Under the pieces are notes generated by a model. It did not search any database. It was not told the origin of the DNA and was given only the letters and a program-made list of their open reading frames with translations. Below are positions 16,275-24,257 of a stretch of DNA of 46,103 nucleotides, piece after piece. Each line of letters opens with the position of its first letter. Position 1 is the first letter of the stretch. The stretch is from Alphaproteobacteria bacterium (GTDB lineage Bacteria > Myxococcota_A > UBA796 > GCA-2862545), in contig JACKET010000030.1 of NCBI GenBank assembly GCA_020632875.1, forward strand, positions 1-46,103, read 5' to 3'. Position numbers and translations under genes: made by a program.

Positions 16275-17720
16275 TCAGACCGGACGCGCGAGCACGTTCC
16301 CGTACACCGCCTCGTAGAGCGCGGCCGATCGATCCCAGCTCGAATCGCGGAGCATCGCGTTGCGCTGCATCTTCGCCCAGGCCGCCGGGTAGCGGGTGAG
16401 CGTGAGCAGCGCCCAGCCGACGGCCTGCTGGAACGCGTCGACCTCGTGGGGGCGGAACACCCAGCCTGTCGCGTCGTCGCGGCCCGGGCTCGCATTCGTC
16501 ACGGTGTCGACCAGGCCGCCGGTGCCGTGCACGACCGGCAGCGTGCCGTACCGCATCGAGTAGAGCTGGTTCAGGCCGCACGGCTCGAACCGCGAGGGCA
16601 TCAGGAACACGTCGGCGGCGGCTTCGATGCGGTGCGCCAGCGCTTCGTTGAAGCCCACCCAACCGCGCGCCTGACGCGGCCACCGCTGCTCGGCGCGACG
16701 GAAGAAGGCCTCGTACTCCTTGCTGCCCGAGCCCAACATCACGAGCTGCACGTCGTTCGAGAGCAGCCACGGGGTGATGGACTGCACGAGATCGACGCCC
16801 TTCTGGTAGTCGAGCCGCGAGATCATCGAGAACATCGGCACGTCGCGGACGGGCAGCCCGAGCTCGCGCTGCAGGGCGGCCTTGCAGGCCTTCTTGCCCT
16901 CGAGGTGGTCGACGTCGAAGTGCGCCGGCAGGTGGGTGTCGTTCGCCGGGTCCCACTCGGGCCCGATGCCGTTCGGGATGCCGATGAGGTCGGTACGGCG
17001 GGCGCGGAGCACGCTCTCCAGCCCGAAGCCCTGGTCGTGCATGATCTGCTTCGCGTACGTCGGCGACACCGCGACCAGCGCGTCGGACGTGACGACGCCG
17101 GCCTTCAGCGGGTTCAGGTAGCCGTGGAAGTCGAGGTGGCCCCACCAGCGCCCGGCGAGGTCGAGCCCGCCGAACTCCTCGGCGTGCGTGGTGCCCTGGT
17201 GGCCGAGGTTGTGCAGGCCGAGCACGACACGGGCCCGCCGCAGCACGCCCGCCGGACGGTACAGCGCGTGGAGGTACACGGGCAGCAGGCCGGTGTGCCA
17301 GTCGTTCGCGTGGAACACGACGTCGTCTCCGAGCCACTGCCCGTCGAGCCCCGGCACGAAGCGCGCGGCCTCGAGGGCGGCCCGCGAGAGCAGCGCATAG
17401 CGGAACAGGTTGTCGCCGTACGCACCCTTGCTGTCGCCGTAGATCCCCTCGCGGCGGAAGCTCGAGTGGGCGACCAGCACCCACCGCACGCCGTCGCGGT
17501 CGACCGCGAAGTACCGGACGAGGTGGTCGTGCCCGAACAGGTGCACGATGACCTTGATGCCCGTGTCGACGGCCTCGGGCACGTCCTTGTACATCGGCGA
17601 GACCGCCAGCACGCGGTGTCCGCGGCCCGCGAGCGCTTTCGGCAGGGCCCCCGCCACGTCGGCCAGGCCCCCGGTCTTGCTGAAAGGCGCCATCTCGGAG
17701 GCGACCCAAACGATGTCCAT
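16275..17720 (-). CDS. glgA: Glycogen synthase (ADP-glucose/starch synthase type, GT5)
   Basis: 481 residues from ATG 17720, with AGGAG six bases upstream; an in-frame ATG at 17741 adds seven residues but is less well supported. Cytosolic enzyme that transfers glucose from a nucleotide sugar (ADP-glucose in most bacteria) to the non-reducing end of alpha-1,4-glucan. The N-terminal domain has the donor-binding motif KTGGLADV with K15, as in E. coli GlgA; HANDWHTGL (137-145); SRLDYQKGVDL (301-311) with R302 and K307; and RFEPCGLNQLY with E379, then GTGGLVDTV. Length is normal for the family. No other glycogen genes are next to it. It is divergent from the unknown gene at 17800, with 79 bases between starts. 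Confidence 0.95.
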   Translation of the reverse strand: MDIVWVASEMAPFSKTGGLADVAGALPKALAGRGHRVLAVSPMYKDVPEAVDTGIKVIVHLFGHDHLVRYFAVDRDGVRWVLVAHSSFRREGIYGDSKGAYGDNLFRYALLSRAALEAARFVPGLDGQWLGDDVVFHANDWHTGLLPVYLHALYRPAGVLRRARVVLGLHNLGHQGTTHAEEFGGLDLAGRWWGHLDFHGYLNPLKAGVVTSDALVAVSPTYAKQIMHDQGFGLESVLRARRTDLIGIPNGIGPEWDPANDTHLPAHFDVDHLEGKKACKAALQRELGLPVRDVPMFSMISRLDYQKGVDLVQSITPWLLSNDVQLVMLGSGSKEYEAFFRRAEQRWPRQARGWVGFNEALAHRIEAAADVFLMPSRFEPCGLNQLYSMRYGTLPVVHGTGGLVDTVTNASPGRDDATGWVFRPHEVDAFQQAVGWALLTLTRYPAAWAKMQRNAMLRDSSWDRSAALYEAVYGNVLARPV

Positions 17721-17750
17721 GCCCGCTCCTGTCGCGCGCATCTATGTCCG

Positions 17751-17780
17751 TTGTGAGGGGTGTGCACGGGGCCGTAGAAT
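17751..17780 (+). promoter_or_regulatory. Sigma70-like promoter for the unknown gene at 17800
   Basis: TTGTGA (17751-17756), an 18-base spacer and TAGAAT (17775-17780) match the -35 and -10 consensus at four and five of six positions. A start at about 17787 would leave a 13-base leader containing GAGGTG (17790-17795) just before the ATG. This is the best vegetative-type promoter I can find in the window. Confidence 0.55.
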
Positions 17781-17799
17781 TCCGTCCTCGAGGTGTCCG

Positions 17800-19038
17800 A
17801 TGGCCCTGTCCCTGGTCGAGATCGAGCCGATTCCGCCGCGCTATCCGGGGGTCGCGGCGATCCTCGGCACGCCGGTGTGGTCGACCGAGCACGCGCTCCG
17901 CGAGAGCGCCGCCGGTCGGCGGGTGATGGTGAAGAGCGGCCGGCGACCGGCTCTGCTCGTGCTCGAGCCCGGCGCCGACGCGCCCCGCGAGCTGCCGGTC
18001 GAGCACTTCGTCGAGCCGTCGTTCGCGGGGCTGGCGGACGTGGCGGTGCACCCGACCCGCGAGCTCGCCGCGGTGCTCGCGAAGGACCTGCACGGCCCGC
18101 AGATCGTGCTGCTGGACCTCGAGACCGACGCCATCGTGCGTCGGATCCGCATCGAGGCGGGGCGCAGCGCCGTGTGGCTGGACGATTCGCACCTCGTCGC
18201 GTGCGGCGTGCCGGGTGCGGTGGTGCTCGAGATCACCGACGACGACGTGCGCTGGGTCGGCACCGCGAAGCTCTCCTGCCAGCGGCTGTGGTCGGTCGCG
18301 GGCGGTCGGGTGCTAGTGGGCCTCGACGGGAAGCAGTGGCGCGTCGCGGCCGTGAAGGACGGGCGGATCGGCTTCCCGGTCCGCTCGACGAAGTGGAGCG
18401 TGGCGGACGACCACGCCTCGGTCGAGGAGCGCGACGGCTTCGTGATCATCCGGACCGACGACCGGACCTGGCGCCTCGACGGGGCCACGGACGACGTCGC
18501 GACCTTCGACCCTCACGCCCAGATCGAGAAGGAGCTGAAGGGCCTCGCGAAGAAGAAGAACGAGACGTACGGCTTCGCGCGGGTCGACGCGCTGCGGCCA
18601 GCGTCGCGCCAGCCCGTCGAGGTCGCGCGGCCCGAGACGCAGCGGGCCGCGCTCGAGGCCTGGCGCATGGACGACGGGCGCACGGTCGTGCGCAGCGTCG
18701 ACTACGTCGAGATCCTCGATGCAGGCGGGGCGAAGGCCTTCGAGACCCTGTGCTCGGGCGTGGTCGCGGTGCACCCGCAGCCCGGCTGCCCGAGCCTGGT
18801 GTGGGCCGTGAGCCGCGACCCGGAGGGGGCGAAGAAGGGCGTGCCGCACGGTCGGATCACGGCCTACGACCTCTCGCAGGGCTTCCTGCGTACGTTCAAC
18901 AGCTACGAGGTGCCGTTCGCCGAGCCGCGCCTGCACGTGCACGCCGACGCGCTGTACGCGGACGGGGGCGACGTGCTGCTGGAGATCGAGGGCTTCGCGG
19001 CGATGCTCGCGTTCTACCGGGAGGCCTGGGCGCGATGA
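17800..19038 (+). CDS. Unknown protein, probably beta-propeller-like
   Basis: 412 residues from ATG 17800, with GAGGTG upstream; a longer open frame begins inside glgA and is rejected. No signal peptide or membrane helix. The protein shows repeated short strands with patterns such as VAVHPTRELAAVLAKD, IVLLDLETDAIVRRI, AVWLDDSHLVACG and GGRVLVGLDGKQWRVAAV, typical of WD40/YVTN-like beta-propeller blades, interrupted by a lysine-rich helix near residue 250 (KELKGLAKKKNE). It is the sort of protein encoded in groups in myxobacteria, without known role. The stop codon overlaps an ATG (ATGA) of a 24-codon frame that I do not call as a gene. Confidence 0.75.
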   Translation: MALSLVEIEPIPPRYPGVAAILGTPVWSTEHALRESAAGRRVMVKSGRRPALLVLEPGADAPRELPVEHFVEPSFAGLADVAVHPTRELAAVLAKDLHGPQIVLLDLETDAIVRRIRIEAGRSAVWLDDSHLVACGVPGAVVLEITDDDVRWVGTAKLSCQRLWSVAGGRVLVGLDGKQWRVAAVKDGRIGFPVRSTKWSVADDHASVEERDGFVIIRTDDRTWRLDGATDDVATFDPHAQIEKELKGLAKKKNETYGFARVDALRPASRQPVEVARPETQRAALEAWRMDDGRTVVRSVDYVEILDAGGAKAFETLCSGVVAVHPQPGCPSLVWAVSRDPEGAKKGVPHGRITAYDLSQGFLRTFNSYEVPFAEPRLHVHADALYADGGDVLLEIEGFAAMLAFYREAWAR

Positions 19039-19209
19039 TCGCCGTTCTCGCCGCGTGGGCCGGGATGCCGGAGGGGTTCGAGGTCACTCGTCAGTCGATG
19101 ATGAGCTGACGCCAGTCCATACCGGGTTCCAGCCCGGCGCCACGGAGCGTCCAGCGCCTTGCGGGTCGCGGCCCCGGCGGGCATGATGAATGCTCGTGTC
19201 GGAGGCTCC
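19039..19209. other. Intergenic region with weak hairpins and a 24-codon frame
   Basis: A 24-codon frame (19035-19109, MIAVLAAWAGMPEGFEV...) starts by an ATGA overlap with the previous gene. It is too short to support. Two weak stem-loops follow: CGTCAG...CTGACG (19089-19111, 11-base loop) and CCGGG-TTCCAG-CCCGG (19122-19137). They may terminate the upstream gene. No clear promoter is seen for the ferritin-like gene. Confidence 0.3.
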
Positions 19210-20700
19210 GTGACCCGAAACTCCTTCGAGCTCCGCCTGCTCGCCCTGATGGGCGTCGTCGGCTGCAGCACCCCCGAGATCCCGGCCCAGCCCCATGCGC
19301 AGCGGCCCGAGGGTCCGGTGCCCGAGCACCCCGCCGAGGCGATCGTGGCCGCGGGCCAGCTCATGGTGCTCGAGGCTCCGCACGAGTGGGGTACGGCGAA
19401 GGTGCAGCTCGAGGGGCTCCCGAGCGACGGCACCCGGGTGTTCGTCCTGGCCTCCACCCGACGGGGGGCCGGCCGCGTCGAGTCCGTGCCGACGGGCCTC
19501 CACAACCCCGTGGTCGTGGGCCTGGCCGGCGGTGAGGAGAAGATCGTCGAAGGGCCACACGGTCTCGCGGCCGAGGTCGGCCGGCCGGTCTACCTCCAGG
19601 CCGTGGCCGTCGACGGGTCGTGGCGCACCGAGGTGGTCGCCTCGCAGATGCAGCGCCTCGACACGGTCTGCGGTGCCGGCGTGATGGCCTACGAGTTCCC
19701 CGAAGGCCATCTCGACGGGGGCAACGTCGTGGCCTGCAACACCGTCTTCGTCCCCGGGATGTGCCCGACGCTCGACGAGGTGGGCCCGGGCCGGCCCATC
19801 CTCGAAGCGGCCGGTGCGAACGTAAACGACTACGTCGTCTCCGGCGGTTGTGCCGAGCCGAACGCGGTGAGCGCGTGCTGCTACGCCTTCTCCGCGACGG
19901 CCGTGAACGACTCCGGGCTGTTCGACTCGGGCTGGCCCGGTGATTCGGGGCCCTGGGGTGGCGGTGGCGGTGGCGGCTGGATGGGCCGCCCGTTCCGCGT
20001 CGACGACGCGGTGCGCGTGGCGGGCGTGCACACGGGCGACGCGGTCGAGGCCCTGCCGTGCCCCGATGCCGTGCGCGAGCGCGTGGCCGGCGCCTGGGCG
20101 CGCATGGCCCTCGAAGAGCACTCGGCCATCGCGGCCTTCGCGCGCTTCTCGCTCGAGCTGATGTCCCTCGGTGCCCCGCTCGATCTGCTCGAGGCATGCG
20201 CCGCCGCGCAGCTCGACGAGGTGCGGCATGCCCGGGTGGCTTTCGACCTCGCGAGCCGGCTGGCGGGCCAGCGGGTCGAGCCGACCGCGATGCCCATGGG
20301 CGGTGCGCTCGACGGCCGCGATCTGCGCGCCATCACGCTCGACGTGGTGCGCGAGGGCTGCCTGAACGAGACGATCAGCACGCTCGTGGTGCTCGAGGCG
20401 CGCGACGCGGCGATCGATCCGCAGATCCGCGCCGCACTGTCCGACATCGCCGACGACGAGGCGCGCCACGCCGAGCTCGCCTGGCGGTTCGTGCGGTGGG
20501 TGCTCGCGCAGCCCGGCACCGAGAGCCTGAAGGCCGAGGTGCTGGCCATCCTACAGGGCTTCGAGCCGGGCGAGGTGCCCCCCGAGTCCGCGGATGCCGA
20601 CGTGCTCGCGGCGTTCGGGGTGCTCACGCCCCACCGCAGGGCGAAGGTCGGCGTCCGCGCGGCCTCGATGATCGCACGCCTCACCGACGCGCTCGCCTGA
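19210..20700 (+). CDS. Lipoprotein with C-terminal ferritin-like diiron domain
   Basis: 496 residues from a GTG at 19210, preceded by GGAGG and giving a lipoprotein signal RLLALMGVVGC with lipidated C19; an upstream in-frame ATG (19159) would spoil the signal. Residues 20-240 are an unknown extracytoplasmic domain with six cysteines (154, 176, 185, 214, 223, 224). A Gly run (250-256) links it to a four-helix ferritin-like domain (about 285-440) whose diiron ligands are all present: EEHS (302-305), DEVRH (336-340), REGCLNET (381-388) and DEARH (416-420). Family members oxidise or store iron or act as oxidases; the lipidated, exported form is unusual. Its stop overlaps the start of the CotH gene (TGATG), so translation is coupled. 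Confidence 0.85.
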   Translation: MTRNSFELRLLALMGVVGCSTPEIPAQPHAQRPEGPVPEHPAEAIVAAGQLMVLEAPHEWGTAKVQLEGLPSDGTRVFVLASTRRGAGRVESVPTGLHNPVVVGLAGGEEKIVEGPHGLAAEVGRPVYLQAVAVDGSWRTEVVASQMQRLDTVCGAGVMAYEFPEGHLDGGNVVACNTVFVPGMCPTLDEVGPGRPILEAAGANVNDYVVSGGCAEPNAVSACCYAFSATAVNDSGLFDSGWPGDSGPWGGGGGGGWMGRPFRVDDAVRVAGVHTGDAVEALPCPDAVRERVAGAWARMALEEHSAIAAFARFSLELMSLGAPLDLLEACAAAQLDEVRHARVAFDLASRLAGQRVEPTAMPMGGALDGRDLRAITLDVVREGCLNETISTLVVLEARDAAIDPQIRAALSDIADDEARHAELAWRFVRWVLAQPGTESLKAEVLAILQGFEPGEVPPESADADVLAAFGVLTPHRRAKVGVRAASMIARLTDALA

Positions 20701-21827
20701 TGCGCTGGCTGCCGGTCCTCGGGCTGGTCGCCTGCACGCCGGAAGCTCCGCTCGTCCCGCTCCAGCAGCAGCTCCACACGACGGGTGACGTGTTCGAGCA
20801 GGTCTTCGTGGCCGCCGACGTGCCGCCGCAGGTCGACCTCGTGCTGTCCCAGCTCGCGCTGCAGGACCTCCGGGACGAGCCGCGGGAGTGGGTCGCCGGC
20901 GTCGTGGTGCTCGAAGGCATCGCGTACGACGCCGAGATCCGGCTCAAAGGGCACGGGTCCTTCGAGCCCGTCGACGACAAGCCGAGCTTCAAGATCGCGC
21001 TCGACACGCCATTCCACGGCATGCGCACCCTGATCCTGAACAACGCGCACTCCGATCCGACGCACATCCACGAGCGCCTCGCTTCCGAGGTCTTCCGGTC
21101 GCTCGATCTGCCGGCGGCCCGCGCGGGCAACACCTGGGTCGCGGTGAACGGCCAGTCCCGCGGGATGTACACCATCCTCGAGGATGTCGACGACCGCATG
21201 CTGCACCGCTGGTTCGGCGACCCCGACGGCACCCTCTACGAGCTCTTCGACGGCGACTTCACCACCGAGCTGCTCGGTGGCTTCGAGCTCGAGAGCGGGC
21301 CCGACGACCCTGCGCTGCTCGAGCACATCGCCGCCGACCTGGCGCTCGGCGACATCGTGGGGTTCGACGTCGCGAGCGAGCACTTCGACCTCGACCGGTT
21401 CTTCCGGTTCTGGGCGGTCACCGCCGTGCTCGCCCAGACCGACGCGTGGCCGTACGCGGTGCCGGGCGACGACGTGTACCTCTACGTCGACCCGCAGACC
21501 TCGCTCGTCACGTACCTGCCGCACGGCCTCGACGAGGCGTTCTTCCCGCGCGGCCGGACGATCGCGCAGACCCAGGGCGTCATGCCGCGCCGGTGCCTCG
21601 TCAGCGCGCCGTGCCGCGACCGGTTCTACGCGTCGATCGACGAGGTCTTCGCCGCGCTCGAAGCGGGCGGCTTCTCCGCCCGCATGGACGAGCTTCTCGC
21701 CCGGTCGTTCTCGTGGCGCGCCGACCCGCGCCACCGCCCCCCGTCGGTCGAGCTCCCCGAGGGACACATCGACGATCTGCGCGACTGGCTCGCGGTGCGC
21801 GAGGCTCAGCTCGACGCCGAGCGGTAG
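20700..21827 (+). CDS. CotH-family lipoprotein (CotH kinase-like)
   Basis: 375 residues; ATG 20700 overlaps the upstream TGA by one base. MRWLPVLGLVAC is a lipoprotein signal (C12). The CotH fold is recognisable from 'AEIRLKGHGSF' and 'KPSFKIAL' (strands that carry the phosphate-binding basic residues), NNAHSDPTHIHERLASEVFR (the family's 'sD.t.lR..la.el.r..g'), GMYTILEDVDDRML, and LPHGLDEAFF, the counterpart of the conserved metal-binding 'DLDwaF' motif. In Bacillus, CotH is an atypical kinase that phosphorylates coat proteins outside the cytosol. In many other bacteria CotH domains are fused to lamin-tail domains; here the lamin-tail gene is separate, convergent, and begins right after this stop codon. 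Confidence 0.85.
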   Translation: MRWLPVLGLVACTPEAPLVPLQQQLHTTGDVFEQVFVAADVPPQVDLVLSQLALQDLRDEPREWVAGVVVLEGIAYDAEIRLKGHGSFEPVDDKPSFKIALDTPFHGMRTLILNNAHSDPTHIHERLASEVFRSLDLPAARAGNTWVAVNGQSRGMYTILEDVDDRMLHRWFGDPDGTLYELFDGDFTTELLGGFELESGPDDPALLEHIAADLALGDIVGFDVASEHFDLDRFFRFWAVTAVLAQTDAWPYAVPGDDVYLYVDPQTSLVTYLPHGLDEAFFPRGRTIAQTQGVMPRRCLVSAPCRDRFYASIDEVFAALEAGGFSARMDELLARSFSWRADPRHRPPSVELPEGHIDDLRDWLAVREAQLDAER

Positions 21828-22295
21828 CTACCCGTTCGGCTCGAGCGGCGTCGGTGTGTCGTCCTCGAACCAGGTGCCGTCGTCGAGCCGCGCCCAGCTG
21901 TGGTCCGCGCGGATCGGCGGCCAGGCCACGCCGTCGACCTCGATGCCGTCGGCATCGAACAGGCGCAGCACCCCGGTCTCCAGGCGCACGGGGGTGTGGA
22001 TCTCGGCGTTCACCGTGAGCGTCTCGTCGGCGAAGACCAGCAGCGGGCTGTCGGCCCCGATCACCGTGCCCTCCGGGAACGTCCACAGCACCGGGTTCTC
22101 GGGGTGGTTCGTCAGCCCCATCCCTCCGAGGTCGACGTGGAACGGCGAGGCGTTCCACAGCTCGAACCAGTCCGCGCTCTCGCCTTCGTAGTCGACGAGC
22201 CCTCCGCCCGCGGTCGTGTTCTCGGGCAGGATCTCGTTGATCCGGATCTCGGGCACCTCGGGCGGATCGGCACAGGCCAGCAGCCACAGCAGCAT
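21828..22295 (-). CDS. Lamin-tail-domain lipoprotein
   Basis: 155 residues from ATG 22295. MLLWLLAC is a very short lipoprotein signal (C8). The remainder is a single lamin-tail (LTD) immunoglobulin-like domain: RINEILPEN, then DWFELWNAS, VDLGGMGLTNHP, GTVIGADSPLLVFAD and LDDGTWFEDDTPTPL, matching the family's 'I.Ei......D.iEL.N....v.L.g..l' and 'g......TPG..N' patterns. Such domains are exported and often sit beside CotH or nucleases and act in binding or anchoring. Its TAG stop (CTA, 21828-21830) directly abuts the TAG of the convergent CotH gene, forming TAGCTA. It follows the helical protein gene by 35 bases on the same strand. Confidence 0.85.
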   Translation of the reverse strand: MLLWLLACADPPEVPEIRINEILPENTTAGGGLVDYEGESADWFELWNASPFHVDLGGMGLTNHPENPVLWTFPEGTVIGADSPLLVFADETLTVNAEIHTPVRLETGVLRLFDADGIEVDGVAWPPIRADHSWARLDDGTWFEDDTPTPLEPNG

Positions 22296-22330
22296 GGCCC
22301 ACCTTGCCCAGCACGGCGACGGCTGGCAAC

Positions 22331-22735
22331 TCAGCTCGCCAGCACCGCCCTCCGCACGCCGCGTGCCTGCACGATGAGCGCCCGGCTGTCCTCGATGTCG
22401 ACGCGGGCCTGCCGGACGAGGTGCAGCAGCGCGACATCGCCGGTGAGCGCGCGGACGTAGCGGTCGAGCAGCCCGTGCACACGGCGCTTCATGCGCACGA
22501 CCTCCTCCGCGCGGTCGAGCGTCCCGTCGGGCCCGCCCGCGCTCGCGACGGAAAGGCAGTCGAGCAGCAGCCGGTCGAGCCCGTTCAGCAGGTCGGTCGC
22601 CACGTCGATGCCGACGTCCATCGGCACGTCGTCGACCGCGAGGCGCACGAGCTCGCTCCACACCAGGTTCACCCGCTGCTGGAGCCCGTCGAACCGCTTC
22701 CGTCCCCCGGGGACCCCCGTCCAGTCGCTCGCCAT
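22331..22735 (-). CDS. Unknown small helical protein
   Basis: 134 residues from ATG 22735, with GGAGG seven bases upstream. The sequence is all helical, cytosolic, and has no Cys beyond one (DRLLLDCLSVASAGG). It has heptad-like Leu spacing, e.g. LLNGLDRLLLDCL and VHGLLDRYVRALTGDVALLHLV, and ends in a basic segment (GVRRAVLAS). The pattern recalls four-helix-bundle proteins such as 23S rRNA intervening-sequence or HEPN-like families, but no diagnostic residue is visible and I do not name it. It is 35 bases upstream of the lamin-tail gene and divergent from pyrB. Confidence 0.6.
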   Translation of the reverse strand: MASDWTGVPGGRKRFDGLQQRVNLVWSELVRLAVDDVPMDVGIDVATDLLNGLDRLLLDCLSVASAGGPDGTLDRAEEVVRMKRRVHGLLDRYVRALTGDVALLHLVRQARVDIEDSRALIVQARGVRRAVLAS

Positions 22736-22821
22736 GAGACACCTCCCGCGGCGAGGCGTTTCAAGCGGCGTGCCCTCGCGGGAACCCCGTGTCGACGGGT
22801 CTCTCGGGGGTCTGGGGGTGA

Positions 22822-22831
22822 CGGACGTCCG
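22822..22831. promoter_or_regulatory. 10-bp palindrome in the divergent gap before pyrB
   Basis: CGGACGTCCG is a perfect palindrome in the 152-base gap between the helical-protein gene and pyrB; GGATATCC lies further downstream in the same gap. Either could be a regulator site; with this base composition 10-bp palindromes occur by chance, so it is only a candidate. Confidence 0.25.
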
Positions 22832-22887
22832 ACAGTCGTCGGTCGTTCGGGCGGTGGCGGGATATCCGGCGCGGCCGGAGGACCGCC

Positions 22888-23991
22888 GTGCGCATCGATC
22901 TGCCCCTCGAGGACTTCCTCGCCCTGCCCGACACCGAGAAGGTCGCGTACATCGGGGATCGCGGCATCCTCTACGCCCAGCAGTTCCGCCGCGCGGACCT
23001 CGATCGGTACAACGAGGTCGCGGACGCGGCACGCAAGCTCGCCCGGCGCCCCCAGGGCTCCGCGTTCATGAGCGGCCTGCTGAAGCACCGGATGGCCCTG
23101 AACTTCTTCGTGCAGCCGAGCTCGCGTACGTTCATGTCGTTCAACGCGGCCGAAGCGCTCCTCGGGCTCAACCGCATGAGTGTGCGGGATCCCGCGATCA
23201 GCTCGATGTCGAAGGGCGAGACGCTCGTCGACAGCGTCCGCACGTTCATCAGCTACGTCGACCTCATCGTGATGCGGCACGCCGACGACGACGCGGCGGC
23301 CACGGCCTTCTGGACGGCCAGCCGCGCGCACCGCCGCATCACGCTGCCCGGCGGCGAGAAGGTGCCGGTGCCCATCGTGTCGGGGGGCTCGGGCACCACG
23401 CAGCACCCGACCCAGGCGCTGCTCGACGTGTACACGCTCGAGCGCTCGCTCCGCCCGGTGGGCGGGATCGACGGGAAGACCCTGCTCCTCGTCGGCGACC
23501 TCGCGCGCGGCCGCACCACCCGCAGCCTCGCGTTCCTGATGCCCGAGTACCGCGACGTGAAGCTCGTGTTCGCGGCCCCCGAGAAGTTCCGGATGGGGCA
23601 GGACGTGCGGGACTTCCTCGACGCGCGCGGCGTCCCCTGGTCCGAGGTGGAGAGCCTGGATGCCGGCATCGAGCGGGCCGACGCCATCTACATGACGCGC
23701 ATCCAGGACGAGCACGACGCCGGCAAGCAGAAGGGCGTGCACGAGAAGGCCGAGGACCGCTTCCGGTTCACCCTCGACCACCTCGACGCCATGAAGCCGC
23801 ACGCGGCGTTGCTCCACCCGCTCCCGAAGCGCGACGAGATCGACCCGGCGGTCGACGACGTCGAGGACCGTCGGGTCGCCTACTGGCGCCAGGAGCGCAA
23901 CGGCATGTGGATGCGCGTCGCCATCCTCGCCCACCTGTTCCGGGTGGACGGGCTGCTCCTGGACGCCGCGTCGGCCCCTGTCGGGGGGTGA
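22888..23991 (+). CDS. pyrB: Aspartate carbamoyltransferase, catalytic subunit
   Basis: 367 residues from a GTG at 22888 with GGAGG six bases upstream. Cytosolic enzyme of pyrimidine synthesis: carbamoyl phosphate plus aspartate to N-carbamoylaspartate. Visible motifs are PSSRTF (77-82, carbamoyl-phosphate site, STRTR in E. coli), SSMSKGETL (the 80s loop with Ser and Lys), IVMRH, QHPTQALLD, GDLARGRTTRSL, RIQDEH and HPLPKRDEI, all in E. coli PyrB order. The second Arg of STRTR is Phe (F82), a substitution outside the residues that contact phosphate. The protein is longer than the usual 310 residues by an N-terminal extension of about 25 and a longer tail. No pyrI or other pyr gene is adjacent. 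Ornithine carbamoyltransferase is less likely given the RIQDEH/HPLPKRDEI context. Confidence 0.9.
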   Translation: MRIDLPLEDFLALPDTEKVAYIGDRGILYAQQFRRADLDRYNEVADAARKLARRPQGSAFMSGLLKHRMALNFFVQPSSRTFMSFNAAEALLGLNRMSVRDPAISSMSKGETLVDSVRTFISYVDLIVMRHADDDAAATAFWTASRAHRRITLPGGEKVPVPIVSGGSGTTQHPTQALLDVYTLERSLRPVGGIDGKTLLLVGDLARGRTTRSLAFLMPEYRDVKLVFAAPEKFRMGQDVRDFLDARGVPWSEVESLDAGIERADAIYMTRIQDEHDAGKQKGVHEKAEDRFRFTLDHLDAMKPHAALLHPLPKRDEIDPAVDDVEDRRVAYWRQERNGMWMRVAILAHLFRVDGLLLDAASAPVGG

Positions 23992-24051
23992 GGGGACCGG
24001 CGGTGAGGGACCGGCCTGGGAACGGTGCGGAGCAGACGACGGTGTCGGTGC

Positions 24052-24207
<156 letters not shown>

Positions 24208-24257
24208 CGGCCCGGTGGAGACTTCGCCCCCACCCAGACCGCAGACGGCTCGATGGA

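Noticed and set aside
19035..19109. 24-codon ORF coupled to the gene at 17800 by ATGA
   Set aside because: Too short to judge, no family resemblance and no ribosome site of its own; recorded only in the intergenic note.
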